In this document: positions 10,386-20,906 of the stretch, in pieces
How the letters are laid out: each line of letters opens with the position of its first letter
Position numbering within the stretch: the first letter of the stretch is position 1
Source: Lysinibacillus pakistanensis
Lineage (GTDB): Bacteria > Bacillota > Bacilli > Bacillales_A > Planococcaceae
DNA: 64,000 bases
Assembly: GCA_001312325.1 (NCBI GenBank)
Contig: BBDJ01000001.1
Span: 124,001-188,000, forward strand
Direction of reading: 5' to 3'
Notes under the pieces: generated by a model
What the model was told of the DNA's origin: nothing
Database searches by the model: none
What the model saw: the letters and a program-made list of their open reading frames with translations, nothing else
Translations under genes and position numbers: made by a program

Positions 10386-10742
10386 TCAGCCGCTTCTTTT
10401 TTTTCGACGCAATTTTAATTCTTCGACAATCAAATCCTCAACTGCCCCTTGATTATTGAAAAACACACCATATTGCTTACCTGTCCCAAAAGGGCGACTC
10501 CAAATGATTTCTCCATAAGCCCGCACCTCTCTTGTATCAAGCACAAAGCGGAGATCTAAAGGAGGAGGATTAACGCCCAAATCCACCTCAGTAAACATCT
10601 TTAAACCGCGCGGACTAATATCAAGCAACTCAGCCATAGCTGTTTGCTCTTGATTGACCCTACCATCCTCGTATATAGCGAAAGTCATTGTAACCGGTTC
10701 TTCGAATTTAAAGCGAAAACCTTCTTGACGCTTAAATATCAT
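10386..10742 (-). CDS. PilZ-domain protein
   Basis: 118-residue soluble protein with a single PilZ-type beta barrel (LLDISPRGLKMFTEVDLG, then GEIIWSRPFGTGKQYGVFF). PilZ domains usually bind cyclic di-GMP; the second motif (D/NxSxxG) is seen as DISPRG, and the RxxxR half is only weakly represented near the N-terminus (KRQEGFRFKF). It lies in the flagellar cluster between fliS and hpf, so a role linking c-di-GMP to motility or envelope is reasonable but not shown. The frame is intact. It could be a degenerate PilZ domain that no longer binds the nucleotide. Confidence 0.8.
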   Translation of the reverse strand: MIFKRQEGFRFKFEEPVTMTFAIYEDGRVNQEQTAMAELLDISPRGLKMFTEVDLGVNPPPLDLRFVLDTREVRAYGEIIWSRPFGTGKQYGVFFNNQGAVEDLIVEELKLRRKKRSG

Positions 10743-10901
10743 ATTCCCACCCCAATATTATTCAAAACATATAGTTAGCTTGATTATGACACGATGCATG
10801 TTTTACATCTAGAGGGAATTAGTAACATATTTTACCGCTAAAAGCCCTAATTTATGACTATTGAAACGGTTTTACCAAGAACCCTCGTGTCCCGTCTTTT
10901 C

Positions 10902-10938
10902 ACAAAGAAAAGAGACCATCATCATACGATGGCCTCTA
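10902..10938 (-). terminator. Rho-independent terminator after fliS
   Basis: AGAGACCATC pairs with GATGGCCTCT with one mismatch and an 8-base loop. A T-rich tail follows on the minus strand. It lies 8 bases after the fliS stop. Confidence 0.8.
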
Positions 10939-10945
10939 AGTTTGT

Positions 10946-11357
10946 CTAAATTTGTCCGTTGTTTCCCTGACCAAATTGCTGCTGTCGATTAATGCGGATA
11001 ACTTCCTTCCACGTATCACGGAATTCCGTCACCAAACCTTCAACCTCTTCAATAATCGCCACATCATTTTGAATATTTGCTTCGACTAAGCGATGATTCA
11101 TATATTCGTAAAGAGGGAGCATTTGCTTTGAAATGTCAATGTCCATATTTAATGTAGACATTAGCTCCGCAATAATGGCCTGTGCTCTTTGAAGATTGTT
11201 ATTTTTTTTCTTGAATATTCTTTTCTTCAATTGCAAGCTTAGCCTTACCTAAAAATTTCAAGCATCCATTGTAAAGCATTAATGTCAGCTCACCAGGGGA
11301 AGCAGTGGTCACACTATTTTGTTTGTATGCATTTTGCGCTGTTAAATTTGCTGCCAA
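10946..11357 (-). CDS. fliS: FliS, flagellin export chaperone
   Basis: Binds the C-terminus of flagellin and keeps it unfolded until export. The start is TTG at 11355-11357 with AAAGGAG about ten bases upstream, giving an N-terminus LAANLTAQNAYKQN that matches FliS. About 137 residues; helical motifs SPGELTLMLYNGCLKFL and MLPLYEYMNHRLVEAN are typical. The frame is broken at a T8 run near 11204, and seven restore it. The order fliD-fliT-fliS differs slightly from B. subtilis fliD-fliS-fliT. The four genes flaG to fliS are closely spaced and end at the terminator at 10902. Confidence 0.93.
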
Positions 11358-11433
11358 TAAAGGACAACTCCTTTTAAAGGTTACTTAATTACTAGTTTAA
11401 ACCATTTTTCGAAGAAAAGCTAATAGGGAAATG

Positions 11434-11794
11434 TTAATTCTTTTTGTCATAATACATCCCATCCATCACTCGAACACTCGAATATGGATTGAAGTATTGC
11501 TGTTCACTTTTTTTTCGTTTTCTGTAGGTTTGCCATATCTTGTTTCACAGCGTCCATCACAGCAGCCAAACGCTCTTTAATCCCATTGTCTAATTCAAGC
11601 AACGTCCGATGAACGCGGTTTTGTTCATCAAAATGGAAGCCTTCCTGAATTAAATCTTGAATAATCGTGCCACGTTTGTCCAACAGGCTGTTAATTGTCT
11701 CAATGTATTCGTCTCGCTCTTCACCTTTTGGAATGTCACCTAAATGCTTGAATAAATTTGCTGATACTTGTAAAAGTTGGTTTGTTTGCTGCAT
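11434..11794 (-). CDS. fliT: FliT-like flagellar chaperone
   Basis: Small helical chaperone expected for FliD. The protein starts MQQTNQLLQVSANLFKHLGD and is about 120 residues once the frame is restored. The written frame stops early at 11504 because an A8 run near 11512 has one base too many; with seven A the protein continues through a tail ending VMDGMYYDKKN before a TAA at 11434-11436. FliT proteins are poorly conserved, so the call rests mainly on size, helical character and position directly after fliD, 19 bases downstream. Confidence 0.75.
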
Positions 11795-11812
11795 AAAATT
11801 CTCCTACCTTAA

Positions 11813-14174
11813 TTAGAAGCCTCCACCTTGCATGAACATGCCAGATTGCTGGTTTGCCTTATTAATGGCCTGCTCCATGGCTGTGAATTGTTTCCAGTAT
11901 CGAGCTTCAATATCTTTTAATTTTGCTTGTAATTTTGTAATGCGATTGTCCATATCAACAATGTTTTTACCAATATTATAGGATTGCTCTGTATCGCCAT
12001 CTCTTCCTGCTTTTTTCTCAATACTCTTAGTCAGATTTGCAATTTCATCACGCAAACGCTTGGTAATCCCTCGTGAATCCTCCGTCACATTACGCTTTTT
12101 ATCTGCATCATAGGTTGTTGTAACTGTTCCGGATTTTGTAAATAATTCAACAACTTGCTGTGGATCCTTCTCTAAAGCTGCGTCTAATTTTTCATCAACA
12201 ATAACAAGCTTGCCGCTTTCTGATAGTTTATTTGAGGTAGTAATCCCGATTTCTGCTAATGCATCGATTGTTTTATCACCAAGACCATTTACTGAACTCA
12301 TAAATTGTGTACGCATTTTGGATAAGCCTTCTCGAATAAGTGAATCACTGCGTAAAAGCCCGCTTTTCGCCTTTTCATCCCAGAGCTTTTGTTCATTCTC
12401 TGACATATCTTCGCGTTGCTCTTTTGTTAGCGGTGGGAAATCTCGATACTTTTTCTCTTTCAATAACCCATTTAGTGTATCAAGCATCTCATTATAGTTT
12501 GTGACAAATTCTTTAATGCGATCTTTAATAGCACTTGTTTCCACAGTTGAATTTAAACTCACAGCAACTACGGATGACGATGTATCGTTTGGAGTATTCG
12601 TAACAGCATCATTCGCATTTTTTTTAAAGATTTTTCTGCTTCAGCTAAACGTTTTTCACCAGCTGTAACAGCATTTTTAGCAGCTGTAAGTGCGGATAGA
12701 TTATCTTGGTTTTGTTTGTCGATTGTATAAAACGATTTGAATTTTTCTAAGTTACCATCATCAGCTAAATCTGCTAATTGACCTAAATCAACTCGATCTA
12801 TACCTCCAAATTTCTTTCTAATATCTTCTGTCGTACCTGCGAAAGCTGCATCGATTTCTGCATTATTTTTACCTTTGATAGAAGCTAAAAAAATTAATAT
12901 CATCTGTGGATAATTCAGATAAAAACTTTTTATCAAGTGATTTATAGAGATTCTCAAAATCAACTTGTTTTGCTCTTTCTAGTAATGCATCCCCATCTGA
13001 ACTGTTTAATGCCTCTAAATCTTTGCTATTAGCAAGTAGTTTCGCTCTTTGATCATCTGTTAGACCGTTTGTGTCATTACTAATAATTGCTTTTACATTA
13101 GCTTCATTTGAGAAATCCGTTATACCTAAACTTCTAAGCGCTTGTAAATCTGAAGCATCTAAACGCGCCACTTGACCTACATTTGATAGTCCTTTAAATT
13201 TCGTTTGTTGATCTACAGTCAATCCATTAGTACCAAAAAGAGCTTCATAGGCATCTTTGAAAGTATCATTATAGTAATTATTATATGTTGAGTCAGCAAC
13301 ATTTCTTCTATCCTTTAATCCACCTGCTCCATTCAATGCTGATTCTGCATTATCTCTTTCTTCCTTTGCTACAATTTGGCGCTCTAGTGCACCTGAATAA
13401 GCGTTAAACGTTTCTTTTAATGTAATTTCATAACCAGATATAGTTACTTTATTAGATGAACGTTCCATAGAAATACCATTCACTTGTAAAATAGCATTCT
13501 TTCCATCTCTTTTAGTAACCTCTGCATCATTCGCAAAGCCTAGGGCATCAAAAACGCCCTTGCCATTTCCAAAAACGATTTCACCTGTTCCACTTTTTAC
13601 ACTGCCTGTATTGTTGGCAGTTAAAGAAAGTTTCCCATTTTCAAACAAGGCTGTCACGCCTGCTTTACTTTCGTTAATCTTTTTTTACTAAATCATTCAC
13701 CGTATCTTTATTTGGATCAAAGCTAATCGTAGTAGGTTTTGCTGCTAAATCTCCATTTTTATCTATAGAACTTAAATCTAAAGACGTACCTGAGATACCA
13801 AGTTCGGATAATTTTGTATTACCAGTATATTGTGTTTGCTTCCCTATTAACTGAGTTGCAGTTGCTAACTGTGTGACACTTTCAATATTTAGGGAACCAG
13901 TGGCACTATTAGTTGCGTTCACAGATACCAGCTTCTCATTTGAAGAAGTAGCTGTTTTTTTCATCATTTGGCTTTGTAAAAACATATTTGTTTTTAAAAA
14001 AATCCTCAAGTTTTCTCAAGGTTGTGTTTACATTGCGATATGCATCACGTTGCCATTCGAATGTTTGCTTTCTTTGAAAAGCTTTATTCAAGGGCATTCT
14101 TTCTGCCTTCATTAGCTTTTCTACAATACTATCGATATCCATGCCTGAGCTAAGCCGCCAATTCTTGAAACCAT
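11813..14174 (-). CDS. fliD: FliD, filament cap protein, with a large internal insertion
   Basis: Caps the growing filament and assembles flagellin. The restored N-terminus [25 protein letters not shown] and the C-terminal helical part ([34 protein letters not shown]) are standard. Length is about 787 residues against roughly 500 in B. subtilis. The extra 230 or so residues follow the [10 protein letters not shown] strand (about residue 285) and are Asp/Asn/Lys-rich and helical. ATG at 14172-14174 with GGAGGATT upstream. The frame is broken near 14152 (one T lost in GCTTCAGG) and at A/T runs near 13995, 13680, 12890 and 12623, plus possibly others. It lies in the flaG-fliD-fliT-fliS operon. 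Confidence 0.92.
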
Positions 14175-14196
14175 ATTAAAATCCTCCTAATTATGT

Positions 14197-14583
14197 TTAT
14201 ATTTTCTCGTCTACTATCATTCCCACCATTTTTTGCATTTCATAGAATGCATCCAATAATCTTTTTGGTGGAATTTCCTTAACAACCTCATCTGTATCAC
14301 GATTGACTATTGTTACATAATAGCGTTCCAAGCCATCATGATAAACAAACTTCGAGGAGCTGTGATTTATTTCCAAAAATTCATTTACAACATCAACAGC
14401 CTTTTGTAGTTTCTCCTTTGTAACTTCTTGATCTTCTCCAACAGCAGTAGCTTTTTCTACTATCGGTTGAGAGTTCGTGATTGTTGAAACATTAGGCGTC
14501 ATATTCTCCTGCTCATTCATTGCCTTCGTATTTGTTGGTGCAGTAATCGTTTCCATTGCCTGCCCCTGCGATGCAATACGCAT
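14197..14583 (-). CDS. flaG: FlaG-like protein
   Basis: 128-residue FlaG-family protein, the yvyC equivalent. FlaG is thought to influence filament length. The N-terminal half is low in structure; the conserved C-terminal part runs AVDVVNEFLEINHSSSKF, then YYVTIVNRDTDEVVKEIPPK and a final helix. ATG at 14581-14583 has AGGAGG nine bases upstream; an upstream TTG is possible but less well placed. The frame is intact. A sigma-D promoter is visible at 14621-14648, and fliD follows after 22 bases. Confidence 0.88.
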   Translation of the reverse strand: MRIASQGQAMETITAPTNTKAMNEQENMTPNVSTITNSQPIVEKATAVGEDQEVTKEKLQKAVDVVNEFLEINHSSSKFVYHDGLERYYVTIVNRDTDEVVKEIPPKRLLDAFYEMQKMVGMIVDEKI

Positions 14584-14620
14584 GTAGCTCAACCTCCTAA
14601 ACTTTTCATTTGCTTAACAT

Positions 14621-14648
14621 TATTATCGGAAGGAATTTCTATTGTTTC
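14621..14648 (-). promoter_or_regulatory. Sigma-D type promoter for flaG-fliD-fliT-fliS
   Basis: On the minus strand a GAAA -35 element is followed after 14-15 bases by TCCGATAAT, close to the sigma-D pattern TAAA-N15-GCCGATAT. It lies about 40 bases before the flaG start. Confidence 0.65.
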
Positions 14649-14740
14649 AGGTTTTTTGGTAAACAAATACTTGATATCTTATTATCTTTAAGATTAGTCC
14701 TGCTTTAGACCAAGTAATAATAATGATAATAAAAGATAAA

Positions 14741-14786
14741 AACCTCGAGTTCAGATACTAAGATCTAAATCGAGGGATTTTTTTTC
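14741..14786 (-). terminator. Terminator closing the glycosylation island transcript
   Basis: CCTCGAGTTCAGAT pairs with ATCTAAATCGAGG across a 6-base loop. T runs flank it in both directions. It separates the last island gene from flaG, which has its own promoter. Confidence 0.75.
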
Positions 14787-14890
14787 AAATATTTATTATT
14801 TTTCATATAAGCTTTTACAGCATAATTTTGTTATTGAAAATTTATTGAACTTTATGTAACCTACTTCAACTTAAAAAGTAGAATTGACAA

Positions 14891-15780
14891 TTATTGAATA
14901 GACTTTAAACGATTACAGTCAAATCTGTTAAACCAAAAATTATTATTATTTAATATTGTATAATCCTCAATGGTTGTAAAGGCACCTTTAAATCCATTTG
15001 CTCTTAAAATCGGTTCTAAGTCAGCACGCATTTGTATAGCATTTTCACCACCACCAAATGCTGGAGTAAACCATTTTGGGGTAATTCCTAATTCTTGTTG
15101 CATAAATACTTTACATGGAGCAATCTCTGTATTATAAAATTCCTGTGCATCTCCTTTATAAGGCAAATGCTTAACACAATGTACTCCAAGTGTCATGCCG
15201 TTTTCTTTCATTTCAACTAATTCTTCTATAGAAATATAAAATGCTGTAATAAAAGATTGAATTGAACCATATAATTTTTCCACTTTTTCTTCTAGATAAC
15301 GCCGACAAGACTGTTCATCTAGTAAAAAAATTTAAAACATATTTATTATAGCGACGATATACATTAGGTTCATAACTATAATATGCACTTTTTTTCTGTT
15401 AAATCAGGAATTTCAAACTTTGCATTTAGCTCATTCCATACTTCTTCATCATTGATATGTGATAGAACCGTATGAACTAAATGAAATATTGGTACAACAC
15501 CACTTTCTAAGGGTGCTGACATAACCGTAAAATAACCAGGTACATCTAATTCTTTTAAAATCTTATAAGCTATTGTATATTGATCTTTTGTTGCATCGTC
15601 AAAAGAAATAATACACTTCGGTTTTTTCGTTATTCTATTCATATCATCAGGTGAGATAATTTCATAATTTTCCTTAGCCCACTCAATTTGTTTTCGAAAA
15701 TCTTCTGGACTGATTGGTACACTACCTGTCCAGCTCTCTTTCTCACGCACATAATGATACATAATTACAATATCTTGCAT
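14891..15780 (-). CDS. Polysaccharide deacetylase family protein
   Basis: NodB-like carbohydrate esterase, about 296 residues. The start is ATG at 15778-15780 behind GAGGGATATAAG. The N-terminal part shows IVIMYHYVRE and the metal-binding motif CIISFDDATKDQY; the C-terminal part shows LGVHCVKHLPY and WFTPAFGGGE, consistent with the fold but with a shortened second motif. No signal peptide, so it probably acts on an activated sugar or precursor inside the cell. The frame is broken at poly-T near 15388 and near 15328. Last gene of the island, followed by the terminator at 14741. The substrate is unknown; an N-acyl amino sugar is the natural guess. Confidence 0.75.
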
Positions 15781-15868
15781 AAACTTATATCCCTCTCACT
15801 AATTTGGGCGATCTTGATCTGAGTCTGCTTTCGTAATATATAGACTATCTAAAACTACAGAATTCCAC

Positions 15869-16904
15869 TTATTTTTTTATCTTGTCACTAAAAAAATATA
15901 GCAGCTAACATATCCGTATTTTCTAAATCCACTGGCTGGAAACGAGATGGGATAGTATATAGATCTTTTTCAGATTTATATACTTTCTTAAATCCGATTG
16001 CTTCTAATCCCCATGTGGTAGAATTTGAAAAACAATAAAAATCATAAAACAATAAATCTTGATTATCAGTCAATGCATTAGCCAAACATATCGCGCTATC
16101 TTGGTCACTTGTTATACATTCAACAATACGTCCTATTTTATCTCCTGATTTAAGTTTCTCAATTCTATATACCATTAACCCTTTAATATTACTCTCGCAT
16201 TTACAAATTACAAATTTATAATCAAATGACGGGTGATTTTCATAACGCCATTTAAAAAAATTCTGCATTCCGATTAATTCCCACACTTTTCTTGGAGTAA
16301 TTAGAACTATAAAAAGCATCCCAATCAGTTTCATTTAGCTTATCATTATGTTCGACAGTATATGTACCTTCGTACTTTAGAGGTTTAATAACATCATAGT
16401 AACGAAGAGGTTGAGATTCGCCACCTAATAATGCACTTACAGTACGGTTTTTATTTATTAATCCTATCCATCGTGGCACATCTGGCTGTACATCCCATCT
16501 CATGAGTTTATAAACTTTTGAACCTTCATTACTAACTCCTAACGAAAGTATCATATCTGGTTTAAAAGAATGTACCTTATCGATTAGTGCTAGACCAGCA
16601 CCTGTCGCACGTGCTTCCGGTGAGACAATCCAGTTAGTCAAGCAACAGCCTAAACTCTTTCTTCCATTAAAATTAAATGGAAAAGGCATTACCCCAAGCA
16701 AACCTATTATTTTATTGTCATCCCAGGCACCCAAAAAGCTAAAGTGCTCTCTATCCGTTATTAATTTATGACCAGGTGTTTCGTAAAACATATGATTTAA
16801 GAGGTTTTCATCTCTAGATAAAATATGGTTATTAGCCCAAATGCTATGTATTGATTGCATTAAAAGACTTTTTTTCTTGTTTTTTAAAAAAAACGGATTT
16901 CCAA
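15869..16904 (-). CDS. GNAT-superfamily acyltransferase-like protein
   Basis: About 345 residues. LGAWDDNKIIGLLGVMPF and NWIVSPEARATGAGLALIDK resemble a GNAT core, followed by a second half (RWIGLINKNR to the C-terminus) like tandem-GNAT sugar acyltransferases. The best start is TTG at 16902-16904, preceded by GGAG 8 bases away, giving MEIRFFKKQEKSLLMQ; the first ATG is at 16858-16860 without a ribosome site. The frame is broken near 16888, 16868, 16259 and 15890 at A/T runs. It lies just after an acyl carrier protein and FkbH, so it may transfer an ACP-bound acyl group to a sugar amine. That role is inferred from context. Confidence 0.6.
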
Positions 16905-16919
16905 ATGATTCACTCCGTT

Positions 16920-17326
16920 CTATTGTTCAATAAGCTCTATTAGCATCTGTGATCTTAAATATAAAAAAGCAATTTTCCTATGTTCAAATGCTACAGCTTC
17001 AATAGGCTGTACAATGAGCATTGCACCTTGTTGAACTAAATAATCAATCGCATTTTGTAGATTTGGTGTTGTAAAACATTGATGATACATGCGAATTCCT
17101 TTTTTTTAGATAGTTGTTAATAGGGGAATTTTCAGAAAGTGCTTCAAGTAATTCTACTCGAAATGCTCCATTTATCATAAAAACACCACGAATTTGCTGA
17201 TTAGTATCTTCAAATATTTCCCCTTCTATTTCATAGTTCAGCATTTCATGTGTTAGCATTTCTTTTTTTTAAATTTTTGCATGCTAACCCTACATGATGA
17301 AAAGTAAACATATTGTTATTAAGCAT
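16920..17326 (-). CDS. VOC (glyoxalase/epimerase fold) family protein
   Basis: About 135 residues. FTFHHVGLACKNLKK at the start and the repeated beta-alpha-beta pattern (GAFRVELLEALSENSPINNY, then IRMYHQCF and QSPIEAVAF-like blocks) fit the vicinal-oxygen-chelate fold, nearest to methylmalonyl-CoA epimerase-like proteins. The start overlaps the end of the acyl carrier gene. The frame is broken at T runs near 17265 and 17105. Similar small VOC proteins occur beside FkbH and ACP genes in polyketide and glycan clusters, from general knowledge. A reaction cannot be assigned. Confidence 0.65.
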
Positions 17327-17548
17327 GTACTTTTTCCTCAACAATTGTGTATAAATCTGTAACATTTTTTTTACTTTTGTTACCTCAGCTGACGAAAAAC
17401 GAATATCAAACTCTTCTTCTATAGCCATTATAATTTCTAAATGCTTAATAGAATCCCACCCTGCGTTTTTTTCACGATCCATCTGTACTTTATTGGCAGA
17501 ATTAAGTTCTAAAATGTCTACAATAATTTCATTAATTGTTTCTTTCAT
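17319..17548 (-). CDS. Acyl carrier protein
   Basis: Stand-alone carrier of about 76 residues. The phosphopantetheine attachment serine sits in GWDSIKHLEIIM, the standard DSL/DSI motif, followed by EEEFDIRFSSAEV. ATG at 17546-17548 lies inside the end of fkbH, overlapping by 17 bases, so the two are co-translated. The written frame runs on because of an A7 run near 17370; six A give the ending TDLYTIVEEKVHA and a TAA at 17319-17321. Its partner is most likely the FkbH protein just upstream, which in polyketide systems loads a glyceryl unit on an ACP. Confidence 0.82.
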
Positions 17549-19215
17549 AATTCCAACTAACCTCCGCAGGATAATCCGTCAATTTTTCTTTTAGTCCTTT
17601 TATTATATCGATAATATTAGATGAAATGTAGATACTATTATACCAATCAAGCGCTGGTTTATTTCGTGGTCCTTCTACTGTTTCAAATTCAATTTCTGTA
17701 ATTCCCTGTTGCTGAAGGTGTTCTAATATTAACAACAAAGAAGCATCTTCTACTTTTCTTCCCAGTGCTCGACAACTAAATAGGACTTCCTCAAAAATCG
17801 CCTTATTATTTTTCAATTTAGTAATATAACTACCGATTACCCCACTGTCATTTAGAATATCGGACAACGTTACTGTAAAAATAAGATAATTCTTAGTATT
17901 TTCCTTTTGATAAGTATCAACTTCTGTAAAACGTTGCAAGGCTAAATTAAATTGATTTGTTTTTTTGCCCCATTTCATAGACGCGCTGTGTATGTTCTTT
18001 TTTTATTCTCAAACACCAAAACCTTCATTCGAAGAGAATCTAGGTAATCATTCCCATCAATTACTTTTTTTCGAAAGTTCTATTCGCTTTTGATTAGCCA
18101 AAATATCCTTTTGACGTAGAGCTGCATAATTATCTTTTTTTACGAGAATAAAGATAAGGATAATTTAATAATCGATGTACGGTCTCTTTACCAGTAACAT
18201 CTGCCATTAGGGTGTGGATAGACGGCACTTGTTCTTTAACATGCGCAATTTCTGCAGGATTATCATCTATGAACAACATAGCAGATGAATCAAAATTAAA
18301 TTTATTTACCATCATCTGTATATTTTCAGCCTTACTATGCCAATTTGCTTCTATAAATGTAAAATCATCTTTTTGTAACAGAAAGTCTTTTCGTGTTTCA
18401 AACATCTGAATAACATCCTGTTCATTATTTTTAGAGCTTATTGCTAGTAATATGCCATTTTCTTTCATTTTTTTTAATACTTGCTGAAGCTGTTTATGCT
18501 CTTCAGTGAGTATGATGTTTTCAATCCCATCTTCCCCTAAAACACCACTATAAAGTGTATTATCGAGATCTAAAACGATTGCTTTTAATTTTGGTTCAAG
18601 CATGGCAGGAATAAGATTCAGTGCAATATGTCGTGATAATTGTAAAGTTAATTGATTTGAAAGTGGATAATTGCTAACTTCTTCATTTCGTCTATCATAC
18701 GAGTTCATTCCTATTTTGCTAGCAAATAAGTTTACATCTATAATTTCAAGACTATTAAACTCACTTTTTAATGTTTCAAGCAAATAATTAAATTCATAAA
18801 TCCAGCCACGTTTTGAAGCATGTGCAGCATACTGCTGCTCATCAATTTCCCAAAATGTTGGCCAGTTATTAATAAGGATTGGTTTATTCATATCAATTAG
18901 TCTTGTTTTTAGCCATTCTAAAAGGGACTTTGGATCCATCTTATCCATGTATAATCGCCAATCTATCCAGAATATAAAAAAATCAGTTTGTTCCTGAACT
19001 GGAATTTTCATAAGAGAGGTATCATAATCGGTATATATGAAAATCCCATCCTTCTCCCATAAAGAAAAGAAAGGGGCCATAAATTTTTCTATATATTCAA
19101 AGGGCAAGGTACGAACTATACTAATTTTTAATATATCATTCAGAGGAAAACTAAAATCGCCTTTTAAATCTTTAATCTTAATATCTTGATTTAAAAATTT
19201 TCCGTCTAAAAACAT
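17532..19215 (-). CDS. FkbH-like HAD/GNAT protein (glyceryl-ACP loading type)
   Basis: About 560 residues. The N-terminal SGNH-like part is followed by a HAD domain starting LKAIVLDLDNTLYSGVLG near residue 205, with AISSKNNE and FIDDNPAEIAHV as later motifs, then a C-terminal GNAT-like domain (TNQFNLALQRF, EFETVEGPRNKPALDWY). Characterised FkbH enzymes dephosphorylate 1,3-bisphosphoglycerate and place a glyceryl group on an ACP; here the ACP gene follows with overlap. ATG at 19213-19215 after GAGAGGTGATTAA. Frame breaks at T runs near 18138, 18066 and 17999. In this cluster the glyceryl or a derived acyl group may decorate a sugar, by inference. Confidence 0.85.
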
Positions 19216-19372
19216 TTAATCACCTCTCTCAATTTGCTTGCATATTTAGTATTTATAAAAGAATTTATAATGTAATTCTAAAAAGTCTTCGAACTCCTAA
19301 GCTATAAAAAAATTCAATTATGATATATAATATAACTATTTTTTTACACTTCATTTTAATTTTGTTGCATTT

Positions 19373-19909
19373 TTAGTGAGCATTTGCAAAATATAAATCA
19401 ATACAGTTTATCTTGCGCATATTTAGTAACCAATCTACACATTCTCTTACAGCCCCTTTTCCCCCTTTATAACTTGAGATATAGTGAGCTATCTCTTTAT
19501 ATTCCTTACATGCATCAGCCACAGCAAATACTAAACTACAGGTAGAGGCAGCCTGGATATCATTAATATCATCTCCTATATAAGCAATATTGGAATAATT
19601 CAAGCCAATTTTATGTAATAGATTATCTAAACATTCTCTTTTATCTTTAATCCCTTGATAAACATGTTTAATATTTAATTCCTCACATCTCTTTGAAACT
19701 ATATTAGAAGATCTTCCAGTTATGATAATAGGAGTAATATTCATCTTATGGAGTAAAGTAATAGCTAAACCATCTTTAACATTAAAGCTTTTATATTCTT
19801 CACCATTTGAACCAATAGTAATAGACCCATCTGTAAGTGTACCGTCTACATCAAGGACAATTGCTTTAATTGATAGCAGTTGATCTGAAATTTTAACAAC
19901 TTCATTCAT
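19373..19909 (-). CDS. kdsC: KdsC-like 3-deoxy-D-manno-octulosonate-8-phosphate phosphatase
   Basis: HAD-superfamily C0-type phosphatase, 178 residues. LDVDGTLTDGSITIGSNGEE, FNVKDGLAITLLHK, IITGRSS, GDDINDIQAAS and a C-terminal GGKGAVRECVDWLL are the hallmarks of the KdsC/YrbI group. ATG at 19907-19909 with AGGGGTG five bases away. The frame is intact. It lies 11 bases after kdsD. Related phosphatases act on Neu5Ac-9-P, but co-location with kdsA and kdsD favours Kdo-8-P. It is the last of the three kds genes before a 157-base gap that shows no clear signal. Confidence 0.88.
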   Translation of the reverse strand: MNEVVKISDQLLSIKAIVLDVDGTLTDGSITIGSNGEEYKSFNVKDGLAITLLHKMNITPIIITGRSSNIVSKRCEELNIKHVYQGIKDKRECLDNLLHKIGLNYSNIAYIGDDINDIQAASTCSLVFAVADACKEYKEIAHYISSYKGGKGAVRECVDWLLNMRKINCIDLYFANAH

Positions 19910-19920
19910 TATATTCACCC

Positions 19921-20906
19921 CTATATTCCTGCATTTAGTAGTGCTTGAAGGCTAATCATTCCTATTACTTCATTTTCTAAAGTGACAATTGGCATTACAC
20001 TCACTCTATTGTCTTTTAAAAGTTTAAGAGCATCATATGCTAATGTGTTTGTAAGTAAAGTGCTACAATTTTCTTTCATAATTTCATTCACGAAAATATC
20101 CAAAGAAAATGATTTCTTTATTAGATACCTTCTAATATCTCCGTCTGTTAATATCCCTAATAATTTTCCACTTTCATCCACTACATTAATAGCCCCCATA
20201 TAAGAAGCTGTTATTATAAATAAAGCATCTTTTAATTTGGTATTTGGAGTAACATTAATCAAGTTTAAATTTGATTCCATCACATCATTAACTTTTAATA
20301 AGAGACGTTTCCCCAAAATACCTGCAGGGTGATTTGCAGCAAACTCTTCTTTCCTTACTCCTTTTAATTGAGCTACAGTTATTGCAAGAGCATCTCCTAA
20401 AACCATTGTTGCAGTTGTACTTGAAGTTGGAGCTAAGTTTAAAGGGTCCGCTTCTTTATCTACATTTATATTTAAATTAAATTTACAATATTGAGCTATA
20501 GTTGATTTAGGATTACCTGAAATACTAACCATATTTCGATTTTTATTATTTAAATATGGCAATAAATTTTTAAGTTCATCGCTTTCACCACCATAAGATA
20601 CAATAAAAATCAAATCATCTTCACACACTATTCCTAAATCACCATGATACGCTTCTGTCGGGTGTAGAAAAATTGCCGGAGAACCTAAACTACGAAAAGT
20701 TGCTACAATTTTACGTGCGACTAGCCCAGATTTCCCTATACCCGTAAAAATAATCCTACCAGTACACATTTGAATTAAATCAATTACTTGAGAAAATGAA
20801 CTATCAGACATAATTGTTCTTTTACTTTTTCCAAGGCCTCAATTTCATTCACAAATACCTTTTCAACAATTTCTGATATTTTAATAGAAGAATAAACTTG
20901 ACTCAT
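19921..20906 (-). CDS. kdsD: KdsD-like D-arabinose-5-phosphate isomerase
   Basis: Interconverts ribulose-5-P and arabinose-5-P, the first committed step to Kdo. About 328 residues: a SIS domain with IFTGIGKSGLVARKIVATF, SYGGESDELKNLLPYL and LAPTSSTTATMVLGDALA, the signature NHPAGILGKRL, then two CBS domains (DVMESNLNLI onward). ATG at 20904-20906 overlaps the kdsA stop (ATGA). The frame is broken once near 20815 by loss of one base after CAATTATG. The KpsF/GutQ/KdsD family usually has this same SIS-CBS-CBS layout. Confidence 0.9.

Noticed and set aside
15869..16904. FemAB-type peptidoglycan transferase
   Set aside because: Size is similar, but the NWIVSPEARATGAGLALI stretch fits GNAT better and the neighbours are carrier-protein and sugar genes.
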